Part shown: positions 1 through 7,320 of the stretch, one piece after another
Numbering within the stretch: the stretch's first letter is position 1
Layout of the letters: each line of letters begins with the position of its first letter
From: JBFIHF01 sp964411125
Lineage (GTDB): Bacteria > Myxococcota_A > Bradymonadia > Bradymonadales > Bradymonadaceae
Assembly: GCA_964411125.1 (NCBI GenBank)
Contig: CAYPJU010000126.1
Coordinates: 1-11,704, forward strand
DNA: 11,704 bases
Direction of reading: 5' to 3'
The notes under the pieces: generated by a model
Databases searched by the model: none
The model's input: the letters and a program-made list of their open reading frames with translations, nothing else
Told to the model about the DNA's origin: nothing
Translations under genes and position numbers: made by a program

Positions 1-7
1 GGCTTCG

Positions 8-66
8 CCCAAACCCACCAGGGGATTCTCCCCTGGACCCCGAAGTTTGGGGGGACGCTTCCGTCC
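8..66 (-). terminator. Hairpin cluster downstream of the Cys-rich lipoprotein gene
   Basis: Three inverted repeats lie just past the stop codon of the minus-strand gene ending at 101. The strongest is CCAGGGG (18-24) paired with CCCCTGG (30-36) over the loop ATTCT. An outer pair, CCCAAAC (8-14) with GTTTGGG (45-51), encloses it. GGACG (53-57) pairs with CGTCC (62-66). Read on the minus strand there is no clean U-tract, so intrinsic termination is inferred, not shown. The compact nested design also resembles the dispersed intergenic hairpin elements found at gene ends in many high-GC genomes. Confidence 0.4.
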
Positions 67-100
67 GTCAGTCTGTTCGGCATGGGTCGGTGTGGCGAAC

Positions 101-3100
101 CTAGGGGGCGACGCACGCGCCGCGGCGAGCCTTGCAGCGGCCTTCGGTCTTGCAGGCCTCCGACTCTGCGCAGTGCGCGTCGTCCACGGCGACGCACTTC
201 ATCGGGGGTGACGAATACGAGGCGCCCCAGTCCTCGGTCTGGATGGCGACACACAGGCCTTCTCGCGCACAGAGTTTCGAGCCGGCGCAGTCGTCGGAGC
301 TCGCGACGTCGCACGAGCGGTACGCCATCCCACCGTTCGGGTACTCTTCGACGAGCGAGCATGCGCCGAGCTCTTCGCAGCGGGTCGACTGCCGGCAATC
401 CCCTTCCCAGCCGGGCATGCAGCCGACCCCGTGGTAGTCGTACCCCATCAGGGCGCAGTTCCCCCGTTCGCGGCAGCCCGTCGTCAGGGGGCAGATGTCC
501 GGGTCGGGTCTGTCGGACTGGCATTCGCCGTCGAGCGCGAAGCAAGCCCCGCCGTTTTCGCACCGCGAGATCTTCGCACAGTGCTCGTCGCGGGTCGCTG
601 CGCATCGGCCGTCGAGAACCCCACAGCGCCCGCCGAACCTGCACGCGCGCGACTCCTCACAGTCCGACGGTTTTGCCGCGCGGCACTCGCCGTCGACGAA
701 CGAACATTCGCCGTTGGCTGCGCAACCCTCGGTGAGCGCGCATGCCGCGTCACTCGGAAAGTCGCACCCGGCGCCGCGCTCGCTGGCGCGGCAGTCGGCC
801 CCGGCGCAAAGTTCGTGGGATTTGCAGAGCGCGTCGAGGGCAGCGGCTTCGTCGCTCGTGCGACAGCTCGAATGGCGAAGCTCGCAGCGGCCGTGCTGCT
901 CGCAGGCGGTCGAATCGGCGCAATGCTCGACCGCGACGGGGCGACAGACCCCCGCGATGGGAGCGCAGCGGCCGTAGAGCTTGCACGCATCGGCGCGGTG
1001 GCAGTCTCCGCGGGTGAGCGCGATGCAGTGCCCGTTGGCGGCGTCCGACGTGCAGAGCCCGAAACGTGCGCAGCCCTCGGTTTCGGCGCAGGGGTCGTCG
1101 GGTTCGACCGGTTCGTCGACGTCTTTGGAGGCGACGCAGGTCTGCGAGCCGCCATGGAAGGTGCAGAGCCCGCTTTCGTGGCATCGGGTCGACTGCTGGC
1201 AATCGACGACGCTGGTCGGGACGCACTCGCTCATCGTCGAGAGGTCGTGGTCCCCGCAAGCGCCGTACTCGCGGCACGCGCTCGACTTCGCGCAGTCGTC
1301 GGGGTCGCCGACGCCGCAGGTGTTGATGTGTTCGAGTGCCGTGCAGGTGCCCCGCTTCCGGCATACTTCGCTCTTCGCGCAGCCAGCATCGGTGACCTCG
1401 CACTTCACACCCGCGAAAACGGCGTCACGCCTGCCGTTCCGTACGATCCACGCTCGAACGTTCTCGATCTCCCGAAGGGTGCGAAGTCCCGCAGCACGGG
1501 AGGTCGCGCATCGCCCGTTCTCGCTGCACTCCGGCGACGTTGCGCAATGGTCGAGCGGTTCGACGCACTCGACGTACGGCCGTTCGCACGGCTGCCCGTT
1601 GCAGTCGTTGATGACGTGTTCTTCGCAGGCGACGCCGAACTCCTTGCAGAGCGACGTCGCCGAACAATCGAAGCCCTTTGGCAGACGGCACGCGCCGGCG
1701 ACGGCGACCATCGGGGCCTGGCATCCAGTCTCGATCTCGGACTTCGACCAGCAAACCCGGTACGCTTCGTCCCCCTCCGGCCTTCGGAAAAAACAGTGCC
1801 CTTCTTCTTCGCACGCCTTTCCGCGGGCGCAGTCGGCGTCGCTCGTCGCGACGCATCGCCGGTGCCCGTCGTTCTCCGGCCCGAGTGAGCAGCGTCCTCC
1901 TTCCTTGCACGCGCGTGAAGCACGGCAAGACGCCGCGGTCGGCTCGCAGAAGTCGCCTCGCTTCGCGCAGAGACCCTCGCTCTCGCAAGCGGAGGTCGCC
2001 TTGCAGCTGCCGCCACGCGGCCAGAACAGGGTGGGCCCGTCGCCGAAGTTCCGCCAGGTGACGCCCTCGCGAAGCTTTACCCATCGCCCGTCTGTTGGCG
2101 GCTTCCTCTCCCCCTGTTCGGTGAGGTCCTCGTCGACGTCGTCGAGCTCGTGGTCCTCGTCGACGGGGGGTGCTTCGCAGTCGGGGGTCGACCGACAGTT
2201 CGTCGGGCTCTGGATCACACACTGTCCCGCCACGAACACGGTACCTCTGTCGTGCAACTGGCACTGCTCGGTCGAAGCCGGCCGGCAGTGGAGGTCGACC
2301 GCTTCGCAGAGGCCGCGCGCACACGCCCCATGCTGACAGTCCTCGTCGGACGCGGCGACGCACGCCCCATCGACCAGAGTGCACATCCCACGCTCGGTGC
2401 AGCCCCGGGTGCGTCGACAGTCTTCGTCCGAGCGAAGGACGCACTCGCCGGCGACCGCCGAACATGCGCCCGACCGCGAGCACTCCGCCGAGGCGCGGCA
2501 CGAATCTTTGTCGGCGACGCACCGACCTTCCGACTCGAGGCAACGGCCGAGCACGTCGCACCACTGGGACTTGCTACAGTGCTCGTCGTTCTGAGCGACG
2601 CACTCCGTCGACCGTGCGACGCAGAGTCCCGCCATTCGGCACGCCCGTGATTTGGCGCAGGTCGCGTCGGTGGGAGCGCACGAGACGTCGCCGTTCTTTT
2701 CGAGGCGGAGGTACGCGGTCCACGGACCGTCGCCCGAACGGGGTGCCAACGCACCGAACGGGTCGGCGTCGAAGTAGAGTGAGCAGAACGACTCTTCCCA
2801 ACGCTCGGTCGCTGGCACGGGCGTGGGGTCAGCGCTCCAGCCGTGGGCGAGGCGAGCCGCGGTGAGATAGCGGGCGGGGGGAATGCATCCGCTCTCGACG
2901 ACCGCCCATTCCACCTCCGCGCACGTCAACGATCCGAGGGCCGCATCGGTCGGGAAGCCTTCGCAGTTCGGGAAGCGAGCGCGCACGTCTTCGACGAACT
3001 GCCATACCGCGCCGACGTCACACCGCGCCTCTGGACCCGCCTGTCGAGTCGACGCGCTTCCCACCTCCGCTTCGTCGCGCTCGGGCTCCACCTGCTCGAG

Positions 3101-3298
3101 CGGAGGGCCGGGGTCGGCCGGGTCTTCGACCGGTTCGGCGTATGGTTCGCCCTCCGTACCTAGGCTTTCGCGCGGCGTGGAGTCCGGCACGGGATCGCAG
3201 CCCACCCAGAAACTCGCCGTCAGCAGCAAAGAGGCGAGCGATACGGCAGTTCGGCGAGTCGGCGCGAGCCCATCGCGGGGAGCATTGTGAAACCACAT
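101..3298 (-). CDS. Large cysteine-repeat lipoprotein, function unknown
   Basis: This 1065-residue protein starts at ATG 3298. A basic N-terminus and hydrophobic stretch (about residues 17-33) precede Cys34 in the context FWVGC. That is a plausible though non-canonical lipobox (Trp at -3), so a lipoprotein exported through the inner membrane is likely. Residues 35-90 are an acidic, Pro-rich linker. Residues 91-207 form a non-repeat segment with its own cysteines. From about Cys214 to the end there are roughly 27 units of the pattern C-x2-S-x2-C-x3-G-x-C-x(4-20)-C, often preceded by D or H and followed by x(3-8). Units near residues 346-374 are degenerate, followed by an acidic hinge (378-400) and a short aromatic segment (406-426) before regular repeats resume. 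Even cysteine spacing suggests stacked disulfide-bonded modules. I recall similar hypothetical proteins in Myxococcota but no named family, so binding, adhesion or metal roles are speculation. No strong Shine-Dalgarno precedes the start. Hairpins lie downstream. Confidence 0.85.
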   Translation of the reverse strand: MWFHNAPRDGLAPTRRTAVSLASLLLTASFWVGCDPVPDSTPRESLGTEGEPYAEPVEDPADPGPPLEQVEPERDEAEVGSASTRQAGPEARCDVGAVWQFVEDVRARFPNCEGFPTDAALGSLTCAEVEWAVVESGCIPPARYLTAARLAHGWSADPTPVPATERWEESFCSLYFDADPFGALAPRSGDGPWTAYLRLEKNGDVSCAPTDATCAKSRACRMAGLCVARSTECVAQNDEHCSKSQWCDVLGRCLESEGRCVADKDSCRASAECSRSGACSAVAGECVLRSDEDCRRTRGCTERGMCTLVDGACVAASDEDCQHGACARGLCEAVDLHCRPASTEQCQLHDRGTVFVAGQCVIQSPTNCRSTPDCEAPPVDEDHELDDVDEDLTEQGERKPPTDGRWVKLREGVTWRNFGDGPTLFWPRGGSCKATSACESEGLCAKRGDFCEPTAASCRASRACKEGGRCSLGPENDGHRRCVATSDADCARGKACEEEGHCFFRRPEGDEAYRVCWSKSEIETGCQAPMVAVAGACRLPKGFDCSATSLCKEFGVACEEHVINDCNGQPCERPYVECVEPLDHCATSPECSENGRCATSRAAGLRTLREIENVRAWIVRNGRRDAVFAGVKCEVTDAGCAKSEVCRKRGTCTALEHINTCGVGDPDDCAKSSACREYGACGDHDLSTMSECVPTSVVDCQQSTRCHESGLCTFHGGSQTCVASKDVDEPVEPDDPCAETEGCARFGLCTSDAANGHCIALTRGDCHRADACKLYGRCAPIAGVCRPVAVEHCADSTACEQHGRCELRHSSCRTSDEAAALDALCKSHELCAGADCRASERGAGCDFPSDAACALTEGCAANGECSFVDGECRAAKPSDCEESRACRFGGRCGVLDGRCAATRDEHCAKISRCENGGACFALDGECQSDRPDPDICPLTTGCRERGNCALMGYDYHGVGCMPGWEGDCRQSTRCEELGACSLVEEYPNGGMAYRSCDVASSDDCAGSKLCAREGLCVAIQTEDWGASYSSPPMKCVAVDDAHCAESEACKTEGRCKARRGACVAP

Positions 3299-3781
3299 GG
3301 TCGACGCCCGTCGTGTGATGTGTGGAAAAGCAGGAAGGGCCCGAGACGCTCGATTTATTCGGCGCTATGGGGCAGCCAAAAATTGTTCGCATTCCATTGA
3401 TTCGTCAGCGGCCCCGTAGACGGGGGACGAGCAGGACTATTCAAATCGACCCGAGAGGTAGCGAAGCCTGCACCGACATCACCCCACAGTTTTCCGCGGA
3501 CCAGGGCGGGAACGACGGTTGATTTGCCATCCCCTTTTGACGCGCGGCGCATCGGAGTTTCGGTTGGGACATTCTGCCGTCTGGCGCGAACCCAACGGGC
3601 TATCCCTGTCAGATTTTCGAGACCGCCTCGGCGCTTCGAGCGACATCGGTGTCCGTACTCGGACGACATGCAACGATGGCTCGCAACGCCAAACCCGCGT
3701 GGAACCTGCCCGAGAGGCGTATTCCCGAACGTTGGCACCGCTCGTGCTCTACGGTCCGCCATCACACACGAAGAGGATACG
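3299..3781. other. Divergent intergenic region between two envelope genes
   Basis: This 483-bp gap separates the start codons of the minus-strand Cys-repeat lipoprotein and the plus-strand DUF2330 gene, so it must hold both promoters. An A/T-richer patch at about 3350-3400 is the likeliest promoter zone for the minus gene, but I cannot find a convincing -35/-10 pair with proper spacing on either strand. A small hairpin, CCCCG (3412-3416) with CGGGG (3421-3425), is visible. The DUF2330 reading frame stays open leftward to 3524, but that stretch does not look like secretory protein sequence. I see no RNA gene here. Confidence 0.5.
3771..3777 (+). promoter_or_regulatory. Shine-Dalgarno deciding the DUF2330 start
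   Basis: AAGAGGA lies 4 nt upstream of ATG 3782. This supports that start over the in-frame upstream start at 3524, because the signal peptide begins directly at 3782. Confidence 0.6.
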
Positions 3782-5056
3782 ATGGAAAACAAATGGATCT
3801 GGGCTGCAGCAGTGGTTTGCATGGCGGGCGTACAGGCGCCGAGCGTCGCCGAGGCATGCGGGGCGATCATCCCGGTCGACGGCGAGACCGCCTCCCTCGA
3901 CGCCCAGCGGGTGACGATGGCGTACTTCCCCGAAGAAGAGCGGACGCGCGTGATGGCGCAGATCGGCTACGTCGGCGACCTCACCAACTTCTCGTGGATC
4001 ATCCCGCTTCCCTCCGAGCCGTCGGAGGTCGAGGCCGTCGACCAAGCCGGGGCGGCCATCTTCGCGGACATCGACACGATCTCCGAGCCCGAGTTCGTGA
4101 TCACCGATTGGACGTGCGCCCTGAACAACGGCGGTGGCGAGCGGCCCGTCGCGGGGGTGGGCGTCGAAGTGTTGCAGCACGGAAACACCGGGTCGTTCGA
4201 CTACGTCGTCCTGACCGGCGAGAGCGGGACCGGAGTCACGCAATGGTTGGATGAGAACGGGTACGCGCTGCCGAACGGGATGGACGAGACGATCCACACG
4301 TACATCCGCGAAGGCTCGGTCTTCATGGCGATGAAGGTCGACATCGAGGCGCTCGAGCTCGGCCAGATCGACCCGGCGATTCGGTTCGACTACCAGGGAC
4401 ACCCCGGCTACCCGCTTCGTATCCTGCGTCCGACCACGTCGGACGAAGTCGAGATCATCCTGAACGTGCTGGCTCCGACGCCCGCCCAGATCCCGGGCGA
4501 GGTTCGGCTGTGGGACGACGACATCTCGTGGAGCGACGGCGAGCCCCTCTACCTCGACGCGCTCCGGGCCGCCGGAAACTGGGTCGTCGAGAGCCGTGGG
4601 ACGATGCGGGCGCGCTGGGTCGGCGACTTCGAGACGGGTCGCGACGTCGAACCTCCGAAGGAACTGATGGAGGAGGTCCTCGGAATCCCGGCGGAGACCG
4701 AGTTCGTTCTGAGCCGATTCCACGGCATCTTCGACGCCGACGCCCTCGCCGACGACACCGCGATCCAGATGATCGCCGACGCGCCGAGCATCTACTCGTA
4801 TTTCGCTAAGGACGTGGAGGACACCGACGTCGACTGCTGGGACGGCGACGACGATTGGTACGAGGAGGACGAAGGCGACAACACGCCATCCGACGAGGAC
4901 TTGCAAGGCGAACAGGACGGCGAGCTCGGTCCGAAGCGCGCGGCAGGCGGCTGCTCGACGACCTCGGGCGCGGGACCGGCGGCCCCGGCACTCTTTGCGC
5001 TGCTGATGGGATGGGCGGTGCGGCGCCGCAACCGCGGCGCCGAGGTTGGGCGTTGA
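3782..5056 (+). CDS. DUF2330 surface protein with MYXO-CTERM-like tail
   Basis: This 424-residue protein has a signal peptide (residues 1-25, hydrophobic core after MENKW) ending at AEA before Cys26. The CGAII start of the mature chain, the alternating hydrophobic pattern and the NFSWIIPLP segment (69-77) are typical of DUF2330 proteins. These are secreted proteins of unknown function common in Myxococcota. The domain runs to about residue 340. An Asp/Glu-rich spacer (344-382) leads to a C-terminal GGCSTTSG motif (389-396), a hydrophobic helix (about 399-413) and the basic tail RRRNR (414-418). That is the MYXO-CTERM layout, in which a Cys-containing motif, transmembrane helix and Arg cluster are processed for surface anchoring. 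The frame extends upstream to 3524, but the ribosome site and signal peptide fix the start at 3782. A strong terminator follows, so the next gene is probably separately transcribed. The molecular role is unknown. Confidence 0.92.
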   Translation: MENKWIWAAAVVCMAGVQAPSVAEACGAIIPVDGETASLDAQRVTMAYFPEEERTRVMAQIGYVGDLTNFSWIIPLPSEPSEVEAVDQAGAAIFADIDTISEPEFVITDWTCALNNGGGERPVAGVGVEVLQHGNTGSFDYVVLTGESGTGVTQWLDENGYALPNGMDETIHTYIREGSVFMAMKVDIEALELGQIDPAIRFDYQGHPGYPLRILRPTTSDEVEIILNVLAPTPAQIPGEVRLWDDDISWSDGEPLYLDALRAAGNWVVESRGTMRARWVGDFETGRDVEPPKELMEEVLGIPAETEFVLSRFHGIFDADALADDTAIQMIADAPSIYSYFAKDVEDTDVDCWDGDDDWYEEDEGDNTPSDEDLQGEQDGELGPKRAAGGCSTTSGAGPAAPALFALLMGWAVRRRNRGAEVGR

Positions 5057-5062
5057 CCGAAT

Positions 5063-5103
5063 GCCCCGAGCCGCTGCCGTTCGGGTTCGGGGCTCATCTT
5101 TTG
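5063..5103 (+). terminator. Rho-independent terminator after the DUF2330 gene
   Basis: GCCCCGAGCC (5063-5072) pairs with GGTTCGGGGC (5084-5093) as a 10-bp stem with one G-U pair and an 11-nt loop. The T-rich tail TCATCTTTTG follows. It begins 7 nt past the stop codon at 5056. This is the clearest intrinsic terminator in the window. Confidence 0.78.
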
Positions 5104-5142
5104 ATCGCGATCGTGGTGTCGGATACCGTCGGAACGTCCATC

Positions 5143-5149
5143 GAGGGGA
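5143..5149 (+). promoter_or_regulatory. Shine-Dalgarno deciding the start of the MopE-motif lipoprotein
   Basis: GAGGGGA ends 4 nt before ATG 5154. The in-frame start at 5046 would overlap the preceding gene and place 36 Arg-rich residues ahead of the signal peptide, so 5154 is preferred. Confidence 0.6.
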
Positions 5150-5153
5150 ACCG

Positions 5154-6461
5154 ATGAATCGATACGCGAACGCTGCTCTTCTCTGCCTCTTCACCGCTTC
5201 GTGTTCATCGCCGCCCGACGGCGGGGGACCGCCCGAGGGGAAGGGCCCACAATGTGCGGCCCTGGACCACTTTCCCGACATTGAGGATCTCGCGGACTCT
5301 CCTCGCGAGGACTCCGAGCTCGAATACCTGGCGATCGATTGCAGCGAGGGTTGGGTCGCCGACCAAGACGTCTACGATCAGCTCGTCGCCGACATCGCTA
5401 CCATTCGTGGCGCGGACCCGCGGATGGCGCAGATCGAGGTCTGGAAGGGGCGTCCCGATGGACAGACGTTCCTCATCGAGACGAACGACGCCGACGTTCA
5501 CGCGGCGTTCATCGACGGAACGGACCCCGAGTTTCAGTGTGTCGTCGACGCGCTCGACGGGAAAGTGACGGGTCGGGACTTCGCGACCGACGACGAGTCG
5601 TTCTGGTCGATGGTCGAGACTCCCTACCCGCTCGACAGGCGGGCCGGTTCGGTCTTCGAACAGGTCGAAGGAGTGCACCAGGCGGACCCCAACTTCTTCG
5701 CCGAAGACGGGGACCGCATCTATTACGACGTGCGGTCCGATCCGCGACGCTACGTCTTCGACGACGCTGGTGGCGACTGCCCGGCGGGGTGCACCACGCA
5801 CCACTACTTTCTGTGGGAAGTGAGCGACGGTGCGTCCCCGACCCTCGTCGCTGATTGGAACGTCGGCGAGGAAGCCGCCGAGGGGATGCCGCCCGCGGGC
5901 TTCGAGCTCGAGGAGCTGATCTGCACGAAGTGCCCCGACGGCCGGGTCGCACAGAACGTCGTCGAGACCTGCGACGATGGCATCGACAACGATTGCGATG
6001 GAAAGACCGACTGCGACGACGACACGTGCGCCGACACGGTCGAGTGCGGGGCCGAGGACTGCGGCAACGGAGCGGACGACAATGCCGATGGAAAGATCGA
6101 CTGTGACGACGACGATTGCCAGTTCTCCGCGGCATGCGGCACGAAGACGTGCGGCGGGGCCGGCGATCGCGCGATCCTCGATCGTCAGGGGGGCAACGAC
6201 GAAATCATCGTGTTCGCCGCGCGCGACGCGCTCGCCTGCGACGGCGAGACGCTCGAAGAGTGCATGACCGCGACCTTCGTCCGGAACGGAGGCAGCGAAG
6301 CGTGCGGTGCATGTTTCGGGGAGATCGGGCGCTGCGCGATGGACGTCTGCACCGCCTGTGAGACGGAAGCCCCCTTCGCCGCGGCCTGCATCGACTGCAT
6401 CAAGGCGGAGTGCGGAGCCCCGGCGGAAGATTGCCTCGGGGAGCCGCTCGAGGACCTTTGA
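5154..6461 (+). CDS. Cys-rich lipoprotein with MopE-like Asp/Cys motifs
   Basis: This 435-residue protein starts at ATG 5154 behind GAGGGGA. A short hydrophobic signal (residues 5-16) ends at TAS-Cys17, a lipobox, followed by a Pro/Gly-rich tether. Residues 34-250 form a globular region I do not recognise, including a CPAGC motif (209-213). A CTKC pair sits at 257-260. Two repeats follow: ETCDDGIDNDCDGKTDC (271-287) and DCGNGADDNADGKIDC (302-317), each continuing into a DDD-x-C run. They match the putative metal-binding motif of MopE-type proteins (Asp- and Cys-rich, calcium or copper binding proposed for the family). The last 100 residues carry many paired cysteines (for example 384, 387, 394, 399, 402, 412, 415 and 420), a Cys-rich tail seen in other myxobacterial lipoproteins. 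The preceding gene's terminator overlaps a weak promoter-like TTGATC at 5101. Ligand and role are unknown. Confidence 0.85.
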   Translation: MNRYANAALLCLFTASCSSPPDGGGPPEGKGPQCAALDHFPDIEDLADSPREDSELEYLAIDCSEGWVADQDVYDQLVADIATIRGADPRMAQIEVWKGRPDGQTFLIETNDADVHAAFIDGTDPEFQCVVDALDGKVTGRDFATDDESFWSMVETPYPLDRRAGSVFEQVEGVHQADPNFFAEDGDRIYYDVRSDPRRYVFDDAGGDCPAGCTTHHYFLWEVSDGASPTLVADWNVGEEAAEGMPPAGFELEELICTKCPDGRVAQNVVETCDDGIDNDCDGKTDCDDDTCADTVECGAEDCGNGADDNADGKIDCDDDDCQFSAACGTKTCGGAGDRAILDRQGGNDEIIVFAARDALACDGETLEECMTATFVRNGGSEACGACFGEIGRCAMDVCTACETEAPFAAACIDCIKAECGAPAEDCLGEPLEDL

Positions 6462-6522
6462 TTCGGATCTGTCCGACCGGCGAAGAAGGGCCTGGTGCAT
6501 CGCTACCCGCGGGAACCTCCGT

Positions 6523-6548
6523 CCCGGCGGGCGCCGGGCCTTCGGTTT
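6523..6548 (+). terminator. Possible terminator of the MopE-motif lipoprotein gene
   Basis: CCCGGC (6523-6528) pairs with GCCGGG (6533-6538) over a 4-nt loop. The weak pyrimidine tail CCTTCGGTTT follows. It is about 60 nt past the stop codon. The T-tract is poor, so the call is tentative. Confidence 0.35.
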
Positions 6549-6573
6549 CCCGATTCCCAATTCCCGATTCCCG
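6546..6573. repeat. Four tandem heptamers of type ATTCCCG
   Basis: Four 7-bp units run in direct succession: TTTCCCG, ATTCCCA, ATTCCCG and ATTCCCG. They lie in the non-coding space between two convergent genes. Similar GGGAATC-type runs occur in intergenic DNA of other high-GC bacteria as far as I recall. No function can be read from the sequence. Confidence 0.65.
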
Positions 6574-6616
6574 CTTTCCTTCTTTCAATTCGCAGGGTGT
6601 CGCACCCCGGAGTGGT

Positions 6617-6655
6617 TTCGACGAAGCCCGGCCTTCCCGGAAAGGCTTCGTCGAA
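6617..6655. terminator. 12-bp inverted repeat between convergent genes
   Basis: TTCGACGAAGCC (6617-6628) and GGCTTCGTCGAA (6644-6655) are perfect inverted repeats around a 15-nt loop, extendable by G-U pairs and a G-C pair. A competing inner stem is possible: GCCTT (6631-6635) with AAGGC (6642-6646). The position, 49 bp past the stop of the minus-strand gene and well past the plus-strand gene's stop, fits a bidirectional terminator. Neither side has a good U-tract. A second small hairpin, GACTC/GAGTC (6668-6682), lies closer to the minus gene. Confidence 0.5.
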
Positions 6656-6703
6656 GTCGGGGCGTCGGACTCCCGCTGAGTCTTGGAACGAAGCGCGCCT
6701 GCG

Positions 6704-7279
6704 TCATCCGCCAGGGGCGAGGATGTCGACGGGCGGGATGGGAGCTCCGTCCTCGGGCGAGAAGAACGGCGACGGGCCCGCGTGTGCGCCGAGTTTCCAG
6801 CGCGCGATGTTCGAAACCGAGCGGACGATCAGGCCGAGCGGGAGTCGTCGCGGGTTGAGCTCGGCGGGGACCGGCGCCGTCGCCCATTTCAACTGGGTGT
6901 ACGCTTCGGAGGGCCCGATCGCGGCCGTGAGTGCTTCATGGTCGGCGATGAACGGGGAGAGTACGCCAATGAACGAGATGTTCGGGGACATCGTGTTGGC
7001 GATCGGCGTGCGGCAGCACCCGGCGTACCAACGATACTGCCCTTTCGAAGTCAACCGCACGCCGTGAACTCGATCGAACCCGTGGTCGAAGCTCAGCGCC
7101 GACGGCGGGACCTGCACCACCTCCGAGCCTCCGTATTGGTCGGGAAACCCTTCCCGACCGAGGTGATGCGCAAACGACTGGCAGTCGTCGCAGCAGCACG
7201 TCAACCGCAGGGCGGACGGCGGGAGCGTCAGAGTTCCGCGGACTTCGCCGCACGCGCATCGTGTCTGCAGTCGAGTCAT
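6704..7279 (-). CDS. DUF6151 protein, GFA-like zinc-binding fold
   Basis: This 191-residue protein starts at ATG 7279. Its N-terminal CACGEVRG (8-15), the CCCDDCQSF cluster (28-36) and GCCRTPIANT (87-96) follow the cysteine layout of the glutathione-dependent formaldehyde-activating (GFA/CENP-V) fold. In that fold CxC, CxxC and a later Cys pair bind zinc. The overall sequence, including the segment around WYAGCCRTP and the absence of the longer C-terminal GFA motif, matches the DUF6151 subgroup best. I expect a cytoplasmic soluble protein. Enzymatic activity is not established for the subgroup, so formaldehyde detoxification should not be assumed. It faces the MopE-motif lipoprotein gene convergently, with terminator-like hairpins between them. 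Upstream, the 35-bp repeat array ends 41 bp from the start codon. No strong Shine-Dalgarno is visible, and a possible -10 lies very close to the ATG. Confidence 0.85.
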   Translation of the reverse strand: MTRLQTRCACGEVRGTLTLPPSALRLTCCCDDCQSFAHHLGREGFPDQYGGSEVVQVPPSALSFDHGFDRVHGVRLTSKGQYRWYAGCCRTPIANTMSPNISFIGVLSPFIADHEALTAAIGPSEAYTQLKWATAPVPAELNPRRLPLGLIVRSVSNIARWKLGAHAGPSPFFSPEDGAPIPPVDILAPGG

Positions 7280-7285
7280 CGCGTC

Positions 7286-7314
7286 ACTCTACGCCAGGTC
7301 GGTCGCCAGTCCAA
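7286..7314 (-). promoter_or_regulatory. Candidate promoter of the DUF6151 gene
   Basis: On the minus strand, TTGGAC (7309-7314) and TAGAGT (7286-7291) are spaced by 17 bp. The -10-like box is 6 nt from the ATG, so transcription would start about at the start codon and give a leaderless or near-leaderless message. Both hexamers are imperfect, so this is a weak call. The repeat array begins 6 bp beyond the -35-like box. Confidence 0.25.
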
Positions 7315-7320
7315 TGTAGG

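Noticed and set aside
431..2336. Long plus-strand frames (485 and 451 codons) opposite the Cys-rich lipoprotein gene
   Set aside because: They are antisense to a convincing secreted repeat protein, lack recognisable domains, and are expected from high-GC coding sequence with few antisense stops.
3412..3425. CCCCG/CGGGG hairpin in the divergent region as a riboswitch or small RNA
   Set aside because: It is only a 5-bp stem with no further conserved structure that I can recognise.
3524..3781. Extended N-terminus of the DUF2330 protein
   Set aside because: The extra 86 residues are Arg-rich, precede a clear signal peptide, and a ribosome site marks 3782 instead.
5046..5153. Extended N-terminus of the MopE-motif lipoprotein overlapping the DUF2330 gene
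   Set aside because: It crosses the terminator, is Arg-rich, and would bury the lipoprotein signal. ATG 5154 has a good ribosome site.
3749..5281. 510-codon minus-strand frame over the DUF2330 gene
   Set aside because: The opposite strand encodes a recognisable signal peptide, DUF2330 domain and MYXO-CTERM-like tail. The antisense frame also runs through the terminator and has no family features.
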